A stretch of DNA of 64,000 bases from Bacteroidota bacterium (GCA_018267095.1 JAFDZC010000018.1:186001-250000); one strand, 5' to 3'. Shown: positions 1 to 8,237, numbered from the stretch's first letter. The notes: generated from the sequence alone by a model not told the origin. Made by a program: numbers and translations.

Positions 1-1241
1 TCTGATTTGGTAATGATGGTGGCTTTGATAAAAGGTTCTTCAACGCGATCAAGTCTTGAAGGCTCAGGTAAATCGGACGGATTATTGACCACAATAGCCT
101 TGTCCATCTCTTTTTTGGTATAGGCCAAATACGACACGTTCGGAACTGTTGTAATCACCGTCATGTTGAATTCGCGCTCGAGTCTTTCTTGGATGATTTC
201 CATGTGCAACATGCCCAAGAATCCGCAACGGAAGCCAAAGCCCAGAGCCGCTGAACTTTCTGCCTGAAAAACCAGTGAAGCATCGTTGAGCTGCAACTTT
301 TCCATCGAGTTGCGCAATTCTTCATAATCTTCGGTATCCACCGGATAAATTCCGGCAAAAACCATCGGTTTTACATCTTCAAAACCGTGAATCATATTGG
401 TGGTAGGCGTTTTGGCGTCGGTAATGGTATCACCCACTTTGACTTCTTTGGCTTCTTTAATGCCCGAAATCAAATAACCAACATCTCCGGTCGAAATCAC
501 ATTTTTCGGAACCTGATTGAGTTTCAACGTTCCGACTTCATCGGCAAAATATTCATTGCCGGTGGCCATAAATTTAATTTTCTGACCTTTTTTGATCTCG
601 CCGTTGACGACTCTAAAAATAACTTCAATGCCGCGGAACGGATTATACACACTGTCAAAAATCAAAGCCTGCAACGGTTCTTGCGGATCGCCTTTCGGAG
701 CCGGAATGCGCTCGATAATCGCAGCCAAAATATTCTCGACACCAAAACCGGTTTTTCCGGAGGCATGGATGATTTCCTCCAATTTACATCCGAGTAAATC
801 CACAATGTCATCGCTCACTTCTTCCGGATTCGCACTCGGCAAATCCACTTTGTTGAGCACCGGAATAATCTCTAAATCATTCTCTAAAGCCAAATACAAA
901 TTTGAGATGGTTTGCGCCTGAATACTTTGCGCGGCATCTACAATCAAAAGCGCGCCTTCACAAGCGGCAATCGAACGCGAAACTTCGTACGAAAAATCCA
1001 CGTGTCCCGGCGTATCAATCAGGTTCAAGATATAATCTTCGCCTTTGTATTTGTATTCCATCTGAATCGCGTGGCTTTTAATGGTAATACCGCGTTCGCG
1101 TTCCAAATCCATATTGTCGAGCAATTGCGCTTTTTCTTCGCGGGCACTCACGGTTTGCGTGGCGCCAAGCAAGCGGTCAGCCAAGGTGCTTTTGCCGTGA
1201 TCAATATGCGCAATAATGCAAAAATTTCGAATGTTCTTCAT
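1..1241 (-). CDS. lepA: Elongation factor 4 (LepA), 3'-truncated by window edge
   Basis: Ribosome back-translocating GTPase of the translation-factor superfamily; cytoplasmic. The visible 413 residues start [19 protein letters not shown], with the [10 protein letters not shown]-loop at about residues 11-19, a [12 protein letters not shown] switch-II motif, NKVDLP and later an [21 protein letters not shown] segment typical of LepA domain III. The family is usually about 600 residues, so roughly 185 C-terminal residues lie outside the window. The start at 1241 is the family's usual start. A TATATTTG box lies at 1389-1396 on this strand, which would give a leader of about 145 bases containing a palindromic repeat. 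Identification is secure. Confidence 0.97.
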   Translation of the reverse strand, partial: MKNIRNFCIIAHIDHGKSTLADRLLGATQTVSAREEKAQLLDNMDLERERGITIKSHAIQMEYKYKGEDYILNLIDTPGHVDFSYEVSRSIAACEGALLIVDAAQSIQAQTISNLYLALENDLEIIPVLNKVDLPSANPEEVSDDIVDLLGCKLEEIIHASGKTGFGVENILAAIIERIPAPKGDPQEPLQALIFDSVYNPFRGIEVIFRVVNGEIKKGQKIKFMATGNEYFADEVGTLKLNQVPKNVISTGDVGYLISGIKEAKEVKVGDTITDAKTPTTNMIHGFEDVKPMVFAGIYPVDTEDYEELRNSMEKLQLNDASLVFQAESSAALGFGFRCGFLGMLHMEIIQERLEREFNMTVITTVPNVSYLAYTKKEMDKAIVVNNPSDLPEPSRLDRVEEPFIKATIITKS

Positions 1242-1281
1242 CTTCAGTTCAAGGTCAATGTGCCTATTTGGGCGGTTTTTT

Positions 1282-1379
1282 GGGCGTGCCCCTGCGTCAT
1301 GCTTCCTCGGGTCGGGTCATTCGCTGTATCTTGGGTTCTGCTTTGCGCCACCCAAGGATGCCGCTGCTGCCCCTCACGC
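1282..1379. repeat. Dispersed palindromic repeat, GGGCGTGCCCC type (copy 1)
   Basis: Begins GGGCGTGCCCCTGCG and ends CCCCTCACGC. The centre holds a hairpin, CTTGGGT (1330-1336) pairing with ACCCAAG (1350-1356). It is flanked by ATTCGCTGTATCTT (1319-1332) and AAGGATGCCGCT (1354-1365). The left and right end sequences recur at 30404-30518, and the core flanks recur in the element at 60031-60103. It lies between lepA and the lipoprotein gene. The rest of the 1242-1537 gap shows no gene. Confidence 0.75.
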
Positions 1380-1388
1380 ACTTGGCTG

Positions 1389-1396
1389 CAAATATA
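1389..1396 (-). promoter_or_regulatory. Putative -7 box of lepA
   Basis: Reads TATATTTG on the minus strand, a perfect match to the Bacteroidetes TAnnTTTG -7 element. No good TTTG -33 element is seen at 17-23 bases upstream. The transcript would cross the repeat at 1282-1379 before reaching lepA. Confidence 0.5.
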
Positions 1397-1537
1397 AGGC
1401 AAAGTTTAGAATAATACCGAGTGTTTGCCACCGATTTCAGCTATTGAAAAACCCGTTCAAAATGAATGCTAAAAGCGCATCAAAAAACATCAACCAAAAG
1501 TCAATTACTGAAGTCATCCTCTTTAAGTTTTACGGAA

Positions 1538-1900
1538 TTATTGCATTTGATTAAAAACGGCTTGTACTTCTGTTACGGTGTGCTTTTCATCAAAGCGAAT
1601 CTTTCTGTTTTCTTGGTTTTGCAACTCAAAATTTCCGTTCACGGTAAACTTCACTTCGGTTACTTTGTACCCAGTGATGTAGGTTACTTCTGCTTGATAC
1701 AGACTGTCTTTAACAATGGGTTTCATGACCCAGTCAGTCTCCCACGAGAGCGGACTGTCAGCGCCTCTCACACCTACCGTTTCTATATTTTTCACCCCTG
1801 AAACATTCAGCGTATAAACTACTTTCTGTGTTTTGGTTTTTTGCACGCAACCGGTCAAAACTAAGCTGCACAGCATTGCTAGGAATATTATTGATTTCAT
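1538..1900 (-). CDS. Small lipoprotein with starch-binding-like domain
   Basis: 120 residues starting MKSIIFLAMLCSLVLTGC, a lipobox with the acylated Cys at residue 18. The remainder contains VSGVKNIETVGVRGADSPLSWE, a pattern resembling the carbohydrate-binding CBM20/48-like fold seen in small Bacteroidetes lipoproteins. It is probably envelope-attached; the substrate is unknown. The start at 1900 was chosen because it makes an ATGA overlap with the upstream DoxX gene stop, indicating translational coupling, and it puts the signal peptide at the N-terminus. Longer in-frame extensions run into the DoxX gene and are rejected. The lipoprotein call is firm; the domain match is by eye. Confidence 0.7.
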   Translation of the reverse strand: MKSIIFLAMLCSLVLTGCVQKTKTQKVVYTLNVSGVKNIETVGVRGADSPLSWETDWVMKPIVKDSLYQAEVTYITGYKVTEVKFTVNGNFELQNQENRKIRFDEKHTVTEVQAVFNQMQ

Positions 1901-2385
1901 AGTTTCCATTTTTGAGTGATGATGTAATCGAGTCCAAAGCGCCCGGAGCCCAGAGCCAAGTGGGTTAAACCCACCCACAAAAAGCCCATTGCAGGCAACA
2001 TGTTCCATAGCCCAGCCTCAAATTGTTGCGCAAACATCGCGGTGAGCATCGTGCACACAATTAAGAAAGAAAATAGGCGCGTCTGAAAACCCAGCAACAA
2101 AGCCAGGCCGCCGACCGCTTCGGCAAAAGCGCCCATCCAAGCCAAAAAAGCCGGAAACATCGCAAACAAACCGCCGTACTGCGCTACATCATTCGGAAAC
2201 CAAAAGGCCACTTCAAAGAGTCCGAGGTTTTTTTCTTCGGGGCTCCAAGGCATGCCGAATTTTGCGGCGCCAAAATCAGTGGTCAGCAAATAACCGCAAA
2301 CCAAGCGTGGAATTGTCAAAATAATTTCCTGAACAAGATTGGCTTGAAGAATTGGTTTGGTAAATTGATAGAATAGTTTTTTCAT
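1897..2385 (-). CDS. DoxX family membrane protein
   Basis: 162 residues with about four hydrophobic segments. The segments around LTIPRLVCGYLL, FAEAVGGLALLLGFQTRLFSFLIV and MGFLWVGLTHLALGSGRFGLDYI fit the DoxX/DoxD-like family of small inner-membrane proteins, whose function is poorly defined but often linked to redox or quinone metabolism. It sits in a minus-strand run with two lipoprotein genes and a head-GIN protein, 17 bases downstream of the latter. It is translationally coupled (ATGA) to the lipoprotein gene below it. Confidence 0.85.
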   Translation of the reverse strand: MKKLFYQFTKPILQANLVQEIILTIPRLVCGYLLTTDFGAAKFGMPWSPEEKNLGLFEVAFWFPNDVAQYGGLFAMFPAFLAWMGAFAEAVGGLALLLGFQTRLFSFLIVCTMLTAMFAQQFEAGLWNMLPAMGFLWVGLTHLALGSGRFGLDYIITQKWKL

Positions 2386-2402
2386 GATAAAGTATTTTGC
2401 TT

Positions 2403-3062
2403 TTAATTTAAATTTCCATTGCCGGTTCGCGTTGAATCGGCGGTATATTTTGCTTTGCCTACATTTTTGACATTTCCGTTGCCCGAGACTTTTGCGGTGA
2501 TTTTTTCATCGGCACAAACCAAAGTATTCCCGTTTCCAGTGGTGATAACCGCTACTTTTTGGGCTTGTAATGTTCCGGCAGAAACAGTTCCGTTGCCTCG
2601 GGTAGTTACATCGAGCACATCGACTTTTCCGGAGGCTTTAATCTGACCGTTTTCGATATTTTCTAATCGAAGATATCTGCCCACCACATTTTTGACCACT
2701 ATTTGTGCGTTTGAATTGTTTTTGATGACCGAAGCTTCTGGCATCGTGATTTTGATGCGCAGGTTTGTGTCTTCAATGTACCTTTTGTTTTTGCGATTTT
2801 CTTTAAAGAATATTTTCAGGGTATATTCCAGAGGATTTTCTTCAAAGTCCAACAGCGGCAAAAGATTGTCGTCGACCACGGCTGATACGGACCACTTCGG
2901 GCCAATTTCAATGTCGACCACGCCGCAAAGATCTTCTACTTCAATTTTGTCAAAGCCCGAAAAAGCATACGAACGTTCAACTAATTTTCCGGAACCTCTG
3001 GTTTGTGCGCTAATAGTGATGAAAGTGCTGCACAAAAGCATTGCTACAATGATTTTTTTCAT
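2403..3062 (-). CDS. Head-GIN (DUF2807) domain secreted protein
   Basis: 219 residues. A signal peptide (MKKIIVAMLLCSTFITISAQ) is followed by GSGKLVERSYAFSGFDKIEVEDLCGVVDIEIG and repeating beta-strand units such as VVGRYLRLENIENGQIKASGKVDVLDVTTRGNGTV and VSGNGNVKNVGKAKYTADS. This is the pattern of the putative auto-transporter adhesin head-GIN domain (DUF2807), a right-handed beta-helix-like fold. It is exported to the periplasm or surface; ligand unknown. It lies in an operon-like minus-strand run between a small lipoprotein (30-base gap upstream) and DoxX. Confidence 0.88.
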   Translation of the reverse strand: MKKIIVAMLLCSTFITISAQTRGSGKLVERSYAFSGFDKIEVEDLCGVVDIEIGPKWSVSAVVDDNLLPLLDFEENPLEYTLKIFFKENRKNKRYIEDTNLRIKITMPEASVIKNNSNAQIVVKNVVGRYLRLENIENGQIKASGKVDVLDVTTRGNGTVSAGTLQAQKVAVITTGNGNTLVCADEKITAKVSGNGNVKNVGKAKYTADSTRTGNGNLN

Positions 3063-3092
3063 AATGATTAGATTTAGATGATTGAAACTCGA

Positions 3093-3452
3093 TTATTGAT
3101 GGTTGTAGGTCATGCCCAAATTCAAATCGCCTTTGACTTTTAGCGTCACTGAACCGTAGACATCTCCGGTGTTTTCAATGACCAAAGCGCTGTTTTGGGC
3201 TGTTTTGATTTGAATTGACTCCTGAGGATGGACCAAGGCGGAACCGTAACTTCCACCGCTGATAGGTGCTTGAAATATTTTGAGTACGGTGGTTCCTTCG
3301 TTTTTGAGATACGTTCTGAATTTTCCGTGTTCGTTTTGGCCCAAGACAAATCGTTCGTGGGGTTTGATAGAAGTATTCGAGTTTAATGAACCGATGATTC
3401 CACAAGAATAAATACTCCAAATAGTAGCAGTGAGCGCAATTATTTTTTTCAT
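3093..3452 (-). CDS. Hypothetical small lipoprotein
   Basis: 119 residues starting MKKIIALTATIWSIYSCG, with a lipobox-like ending at Cys17. The mature part is beta-rich and soluble (HERFVLGQNEHGKFRTYLKNEG and SIQIKTAQNSALVIENTG). I do not recognise a family. It is the first gene of the minus-strand envelope block (3452 down to 1538). Function cannot be assigned from sequence. Confidence 0.65.
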   Translation of the reverse strand: MKKIIALTATIWSIYSCGIIGSLNSNTSIKPHERFVLGQNEHGKFRTYLKNEGTTVLKIFQAPISGGSYGSALVHPQESIQIKTAQNSALVIENTGDVYGSVTLKVKGDLNLGMTYNHQ

Positions 3453-3553
3453 CTTTTTTGAATTACGTCAGAGAACATTCTGACCGATTGATGAAGCAAA
3501 ATTGCGCTGTTAGAATCGATGAAACGCTTCAGATTATGATTTGAGACCTTATT

Positions 3554-4744
3554 TTAGGCGGTTTCCAGATAAGCTTTCGGCGAAAGGCCGGTATTTTTTT
3601 TGAAAGCGCGGTTAAATGTAGCTTTTGAGTTAAAACCGCAATCGTACGCAATGCCCAAAAGCGTCGATTTTTTGTGAGCGTTTTGTCGCAACATTTCTTT
3701 GACGGCCTCTATGCGATAGTGATTGATTAAATCATTGAAGTTCATTTCAAAACCTTGATTGATGGCTTTAGAAACCACCGAAGTATTAGTTTGTAGTTTT
3801 TTGGCGAGTTCCGTAAGAGTCAGTTCCGGATTTTCGTATAGCTTTTCTTGGGCGAGGAGCGATTCAATTTTGGCTTTCCAAATCAAAGCGTCGTCCAATT
3901 CTTTGGCTAAATTGTTTTGCGCTTCGGGCTCGATCAACATAGTTTCTGCTGTTTCGAGTTCCATGGCTTTTGGGTCAAAAACCGACAACTCAAACGGAAT
4001 CGAGGTTTGTACTGAATTGGCATAGCCCGACAATCCGATGTAAAAGGTAATGAGCGAGAAAAACAAGAAAAACCACCAACTGCCCGTATAGGTTTTGAGC
4101 TCCGGATAGAACAATCCCAATACATCAAAAACCACCGGAAGCAAGAGCATTACTAAAAAAGCAATCAGATAATTTTTGATCCATCGAAAGAGAATCTTCT
4201 CAGCAAAACTCGTTTGGTCATAGATAAAGTTTTTATACGATTGATAATAACGCAGACTCAAAATCAAATAAACCACCATAGAGGCAAGTCCACAGTATTG
4301 ATACCAAGGATCAAAATCTTTGTCCGCCTGATCGGCATAGAAATAATATCCTTTATAGATAAACGCATCATATACCCACAAATACAACATCCCTAAATTA
4401 TAAAGCAAACCGGGCGCAAAGTGCCACAGTAACTTTGGCTTGAGCTTGAAAGCCGGATTCAAAAGGCTTTGGGTATAAAAATACAGCAGCGGCCCCATCC
4501 AAAACAGTTGCTGAAACGGAACGTAAAACAACACATCGCGATAAGGTTGGTTGTCGTACCATCCGGCAAAGCCCAACATCCATGGAGCGACGTAGGCCGA
4601 ACACAAAATCAAAAAAGCGCCCAGCCAAAAATTAGCGTTGATTTGATGTGCTTTCCCTTTCCAAAAAAGCAATAGGGCATAAACAATCCCGTGAATAAAC
4701 GGAATGAGCAACAACGATGAATAAAAGCCGAACTCGAACAGCAT
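3554..4744 (-). CDS. Membrane-anchored AraC-family transcriptional regulator
   Basis: 396 residues from the chosen start MLFEFGFYSSLLLIPFIHG; an in-frame Met 11 codons upstream is less typical. The N-terminal ~250 residues hold about seven hydrophobic segments (LIPFIHGIVYALLLFW, FWLGAFLILCSAYVAPWMLGF, FLFFSLITFYIGLSGYA). The C-terminal ~100 residues form an AraC/XylS helix-turn-helix pair, with TLTELAKKLQTNTSVVSKAI and LLGIAYDCGFNSKATFNRAF. Such 7TM-AraC fusions are common in Flavobacteriia and are thought to sense a membrane or extracellular cue. It faces away from dusB, so the target is unclear; the adjacent envelope block is one possibility. Confidence 0.88.
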   Translation of the reverse strand: MLFEFGFYSSLLLIPFIHGIVYALLLFWKGKAHQINANFWLGAFLILCSAYVAPWMLGFAGWYDNQPYRDVLFYVPFQQLFWMGPLLYFYTQSLLNPAFKLKPKLLWHFAPGLLYNLGMLYLWVYDAFIYKGYYFYADQADKDFDPWYQYCGLASMVVYLILSLRYYQSYKNFIYDQTSFAEKILFRWIKNYLIAFLVMLLLPVVFDVLGLFYPELKTYTGSWWFFLFFSLITFYIGLSGYANSVQTSIPFELSVFDPKAMELETAETMLIEPEAQNNLAKELDDALIWKAKIESLLAQEKLYENPELTLTELAKKLQTNTSVVSKAINQGFEMNFNDLINHYRIEAVKEMLRQNAHKKSTLLGIAYDCGFNSKATFNRAFKKNTGLSPKAYLETA

Positions 4745-4818
4745 GCATTGAATTTTGGTGAAAGATAAGAAATCCAAGCCAAGGTTGTTTTAGCTAAATC
4801 ACACGGGTTGTCTATTGC

Positions 4819-4847
4819 TTTGTCACACAAAAAAATGTGTACTTTTG
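4819..4847 (+). promoter_or_regulatory. Promoter of dusB (TTTG-N17-TAnnTTTG)
   Basis: TTTG at 4819-4822 and TACTTTTG at 4840-4847, separated by 17 bases, match the Bacteroidetes sigma-ABfr promoter. The -7 box ends only four bases before the dusB ATG (4852), so the transcript is predicted to be leaderless or nearly so. Confidence 0.75.
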
Positions 4848-4851
4848 CGCC

Positions 4852-5844
4852 ATGATTAAAATCGGAAACATCCAATTGCCCGAATTCCCGCTCTTGCTTG
4901 CGCCTATGGAAGATGTGAGCGATCCACCGTTTCGCCGTTTGTGCAAAACCCACGGAGCCGATTTGATGTTCAGTGAATTTATCTCGTCAGAAGGGCTTAT
5001 TCGCGATGCTATCAAAAGCCGACAAAAGCTCGATATTTTTGATTATGAACGACCGGTAGGCATTCAGATTTTTGGTGGCGATGAAGAAGCGATGGGGCTT
5101 TCCTCTAAAATTGTTTCGGCAGTTAACCCTGATTTGATTGATATTAACTTTGGTTGTCCGGTCAAGAAAGTGGTGTGCAAAGGCGCCGGAGCTGCGGTTT
5201 TAAAAGATGTTGATTTAATGGTCAAACTCACCGAGGCCGTCATTCGCGGAACACATTTGCCGGTTACGGTCAAAACGCGTTTGGGTTGGGACGAAAACAT
5301 GATCAACATTGACGAAGTTGCCGAACGTTTGCAAGATATTGGTGTGCAAGCTTTGTCCATCCACGGACGCACACGCGCACAATTGTATAAAGGTGAGGCC
5401 GATTGGTCGCATATTGCCCGGGTGAAGAACAATCCGCGCATCAAGATTCCGATTTTTGGCAATGGCGATATTGATTCGGTCGAGAAAGCCCTCGATTACA
5501 AAAACCGCTATGGTGTAGACGGCATTATGATTGGCCGCGCCGCGATTGGTTATCCGTGGATTTTTAACGAAATAAAACACTACGCAAAAACCGGAGAGAA
5601 ATTACCGGTTCCGACCATGCAAGATCGTATTGAAGCTGCCCGAAACCACTTGACTTGGGCGATGGAATGGAAAGGCGAATGGACCGGAATTGTTGAAACC
5701 CGCCGACATTATACCAATTATTTTAGAGGAATCTCACACTTTAAAGAATACCGTCAGAAACTCGTGACCCTAGACAACAAAGAAGATTTGTTCCGCGCGT
5801 TTGACGAAATCTCGAAAGCATTTGCCGATTATTCTTTTGTGTAA
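4852..5844 (+). CDS. dusB: tRNA dihydrouridine synthase (DusB-like)
   Basis: 330 residues; FMN-dependent reduction of uridine in the tRNA D-arm, cytoplasmic. The N-terminus has LLLAPMEDVSDPPFRRLCKTHGAD. The NFGCPVKKV motif with the catalytic Cys is at about residue 102, followed by VTVKTRLGW, SIHGRTRAQLYKGEADW and GNGDIDS; VDGIMIGRAAIGYPWIF closes the TIM barrel. A helical C-terminal domain follows. The start at 4852 gives the family-typical N-terminus. It is convergent with the ABC permease gene, with a 20-base gap and no visible terminator. Confidence 0.95.
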   Translation: MIKIGNIQLPEFPLLLAPMEDVSDPPFRRLCKTHGADLMFSEFISSEGLIRDAIKSRQKLDIFDYERPVGIQIFGGDEEAMGLSSKIVSAVNPDLIDINFGCPVKKVVCKGAGAAVLKDVDLMVKLTEAVIRGTHLPVTVKTRLGWDENMINIDEVAERLQDIGVQALSIHGRTRAQLYKGEADWSHIARVKNNPRIKIPIFGNGDIDSVEKALDYKNRYGVDGIMIGRAAIGYPWIFNEIKHYAKTGEKLPVPTMQDRIEAARNHLTWAMEWKGEWTGIVETRRHYTNYFRGISHFKEYRQKLVTLDNKEDLFRAFDEISKAFADYSFV

Positions 5845-5864
5845 AAATTCAAATCAAGCTTCAG

Positions 5865-7070
5865 CTAAAATTTTTCGAGCAGTTTTTGCGTCACTCGACT
5901 CGATGCAATCCAAGAAGCGAGTAATCCCAACGAGAAAATAGTAGCCAACACAATCAGTATATTTTGCACCGAGAATACCACCGGATAAGCCAAATTCGGT
6001 GTAATCATCACCCACTGAAACTGTTGTTGCAGCAAGACAACTGCGATGCCCAAAACCAGACCGACACAGCCGCCGACGATGCTCAACAGTGCTCCTTGAA
6101 ACAAAAAGATCGAGCGTAAATGTTTGATTTCGGCACCTAAATTATAAAGCGTTTTGAGGTTGTGTTTTTTGTCGAGGATCATCATAATCAGTGCGCCGAC
6201 CAAGTTGAATAAAGCTACAATGATGACCAAGGTAAAAATCAAATACACCGCAATATTCTCGGTGTTGAGCATTTTGTACAAACTGTCGTTGAGTTGCGCA
6301 CGCGTTTTAATTGCGGTGTTTTTCGGGAACAGTTGCTCGAGTTCTTGAATTACTTTTTGTTCATCTGCACCCGGTTTGAGTTTGCATTCAATGCCCGAAA
6401 TTTGATTGGGTTTGAACTCGAGCAAGGCTTGGGTCAAAGTTAAATCGGCAAAAACAAATTTGGAATCTAAATCTTCGTTGATGGCATAAATGCCCGCCGG
6501 AGCGAGTTTGCAACGATTGAAAGCTTCGTCGGGATTTTCAATGGCACCACGGCCGGCTTTGGGTACGAACACCTCAAACGGATGGTTGAAATCAAACAAA
6601 CCCATCGAGAGTTTCTGGCAAATGCCGTAACCCACGACCACTTGATTGGTGTGGTTTTCGAGCCATTGACCTTGATAAATGATTTTTTGAATCGGGTTGA
6701 CTTTTTCAAAAACGGAATCAACTCCTTTTATATAGGTAACTTGTTCTTTTCCGTCGAATAAAAAAAGTACGCGCTCTTCAATAATTTTACTGCTCGAGGA
6801 CAAACCTTGAATTTTTGTCAAGCCGAGTTCTTGCTCAGGTGTAAGTAAAAATGATTTTCCGTAGGTACTCGAGATTTTTAAATCCGGATCAAATTCGTTG
6901 GTAAAGGAAAGGCTGAATTCTTTGAGTCCGCTAAATACTGATAAAACCACAAACAAAGCCATCGAGCCCACCACAACGCCCAGCGCCGCAATACCATTGA
7001 TGATGTTGATTGCGTTGTTTTTGCTCGCACTTCTGAGGTATCGTTTGGCTATGTACAGCGGAAAGTTCAC
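5865..7070 (-). CDS. LolC/LolE-like ABC transporter permease
   Basis: 401 residues. The N-terminus MNFPLYIAKRYLRSASKNNAINIINGIAALGVVVGSMALFVVLSVFSGL is the classic LolC/E/MacB start with the first membrane helix. A large periplasmic domain follows (about residues 50-265), then three helices near residues 275-300, 318-345 and 365-390. This is a permease of the lipoprotein-releasing type (FtsX/MacB_PCD). It is expected to work with a LolD ATPase, which is not in the window. The start lies 1 base after the rbfA stop, so the two genes form an operon, a common Bacteroidetes arrangement. Confidence 0.9.
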   Translation of the reverse strand: MNFPLYIAKRYLRSASKNNAINIINGIAALGVVVGSMALFVVLSVFSGLKEFSLSFTNEFDPDLKISSTYGKSFLLTPEQELGLTKIQGLSSSSKIIEERVLFLFDGKEQVTYIKGVDSVFEKVNPIQKIIYQGQWLENHTNQVVVGYGICQKLSMGLFDFNHPFEVFVPKAGRGAIENPDEAFNRCKLAPAGIYAINEDLDSKFVFADLTLTQALLEFKPNQISGIECKLKPGADEQKVIQELEQLFPKNTAIKTRAQLNDSLYKMLNTENIAVYLIFTLVIIVALFNLVGALIMMILDKKHNLKTLYNLGAEIKHLRSIFLFQGALLSIVGGCVGLVLGIAVVLLQQQFQWVMITPNLAYPVVFSVQNILIVLATIFSLGLLASWIASSRVTQKLLEKF

Positions 7071-7071
7071 A

Positions 7072-7464
7072 CTAAGCTTTTCTGCGGCGTTCTAATAAGT
7101 CGCGATTTTCAATTGGGTTTTCTTTTCCGGCCAGAGCGTTGTCGATTTTTTCGATGTAATCCAGCGAGTCGTCAATATAAAAAACCAAATTAGGGACTTT
7201 GCGCAATTGCAAACGAACGCGTTGCGATAAATCGTGTTTGATCAGCGGTGCGTTTGATTTAACTGCCGCTAAAATTTCAGGTGCTTTTTCTTGAGGAAAA
7301 ATACTCAAATACACCGAAGCAATAGACAAATCAGTCGTGACGCTCACTTTTGATACAGAAATAATCAGGTTGCTGATGTTGTTTTTTCGAACCTCACCTT
7401 GAAGAATATCCACCAAATCGCGCTGAATCACGCCGCCAATTTTTTTCTGTCTATTTGTTTCCAT
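7072..7464 (-). CDS. rbfA: Ribosome-binding factor A
   Basis: 130 residues from METNRQKKIGGVIQRDLVDILQGEV. A small KH-like fold protein that matures the 5' end of 16S rRNA on 30S precursors; typical segments are VSVTTDLSIASVYLSIFP, and LRKVPNLVFYIDDSLDYIEKIDNAL near the end. The ATG at 7464 was preferred to an in-frame Met five codons upstream because the upstream codons contain the TATTTTTG -7 box (7469-7476). That box ends four bases before this ATG, so a leaderless transcript is likely. It is first in an operon with the permease. Confidence 0.93.
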   Translation of the reverse strand: METNRQKKIGGVIQRDLVDILQGEVRKNNISNLIISVSKVSVTTDLSIASVYLSIFPQEKAPEILAAVKSNAPLIKHDLSQRVRLQLRKVPNLVFYIDDSLDYIEKIDNALAGKENPIENRDLLERRRKA

Positions 7465-7468
7465 AGGA

Positions 7469-7476
7469 CAAAAATA
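7469..7476 (-). promoter_or_regulatory. -7 box of rbfA
   Basis: Reads TATTTTTG on the minus strand, ending four bases before the rbfA ATG. No clear -33 TTTG is visible. The spacing is identical to that of dusB and the DUF3109 gene. Confidence 0.55.
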
Positions 7477-7533
7477 CATTTTTTTTACTTGCTAACATCT
7501 GATTTTGCTCGTTGTCATATAAGGAGCCGGGAA

Positions 7534-7690
7534 CCTGCTGTTCGCTTAACCCGAGCGAAGCGAATTGGCCGAATTCTTTATAATAAATTATATTGGATGA
7601 GGCAATCTTTTGTGCCAGATGAGCCGCCAGAGAAATCAGACAACTTAAACAACGGCACAAAAGGATAACCGCTGCCATCAGGGCTAGGGC
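7534..7690. repeat. Dispersed palindromic repeat, CTTTTGTGCC type (copy A, enlarged)
   Basis: A perfect 10-bp inverted repeat, CTTTTGTGCC (7607-7616) and GGCACAAAAG (7654-7663), with the conserved right end AAGGATAACCGCTGCCATCAGGGCTAGGG up to about 7690 and the left end CCTGCTGTTCGCT at 7534. Compared with the compact copy at 60031-60103, this one has about 58 extra bases between TTCGCT and ATCTTTTG and a 37-base loop. It lies in the 7465-7745 gap between divergent rbfA and the epimerase gene. No gene is seen in that gap. Confidence 0.8.
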
Positions 7691-7698
7691 AAAATGTT

Positions 7699-7706
7699 TA
7701 TCTTTG
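7699..7706 (+). promoter_or_regulatory. -7 box of methylmalonyl-CoA epimerase gene
   Basis: TATCTTTG matches TAnnTTTG. The start codon lies 39 bases downstream. The -33 position falls inside the right end of the palindromic repeat and has no clear TTTG. Confidence 0.5.
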
Positions 7707-7745
7707 ACCTTAGAAGTCAAAATCAAAAAACCGCAGCCATTAAAC

Positions 7746-8150
7746 ATGAGAAAAATTGAACACATCGGCATTGCCGTAAAAGATTTAAAATCGGCCAACG
7801 AAGTTTATGAAAAATTGATGGGTCAGCCGCCTTATAAAATGGAATCCGTTGAAAGCGAAGGCGTAAACACCTCGTTCTTTATGAACGGACCCAACAAAAT
7901 TGAATTGCTTGAAGCCACGAACACTGAGAGTCCGATAGCTAAATTTATCGAAAAACGCGGCGAAGGCATTCATCATATTGCTTTTGATGTTCAAGATATA
8001 GTGGCTGAAATAGCCCGACTCAAATCAGAAGGTTTTGTCATCTTGAACGAAGTGCCCAAAAAAGGCGCGGACAATAAATTAGTGGCTTTTCTGCATCCGA
8101 AAAATACTTTAGGAGTTTTGGTTGAACTGTGTCAAGAAGTTTCCGAGTAA
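7746..8150 (+). CDS. mce: Methylmalonyl-CoA epimerase
   Basis: 134 residues starting MRKIEHIGIAVKDLKSANEVYEKL, a vicinal-oxygen-chelate (glyoxalase-like) fold. It interconverts (R)- and (S)-methylmalonyl-CoA in propionate/succinate metabolism. Metal-ligand positions are visible as His6 in IEHIGIAV, the HH of GEGIHHIAFDV and the Glu of GVLVELCQE. FFMNGPNKIELLEATNTESPI and FLHPKNTLGVLVEL are family signatures. The ATG at 7746 gives the usual N-terminus; an upstream TTG would lie in the promoter. It is monocistronic, followed by a tRNA gene. Confidence 0.93.
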   Translation: MRKIEHIGIAVKDLKSANEVYEKLMGQPPYKMESVESEGVNTSFFMNGPNKIELLEATNTESPIAKFIEKRGEGIHHIAFDVQDIVAEIARLKSEGFVILNEVPKKGADNKLVAFLHPKNTLGVLVELCQEVSE

Positions 8151-8237
8151 GCGTTAAATCCCGCGTAAATACTGATTTTGCTCTAAAAATTTGTTGCAGA
8201 ATAATAAAAAAATAGTAATATTGCATCCGCAATTAAA

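Noticed and set aside
387..1397. Plus-strand open frames of 110-160 residues
   Set aside because: They lie antisense to lepA, which has a full set of GTPase motifs on the minus strand.
1901..2008. N-terminal extension of the lipoprotein downstream of DoxX
   Set aside because: It would bury the signal peptide inside the protein and overlaps DoxX coding sequence; the ATGA junction is the better start.
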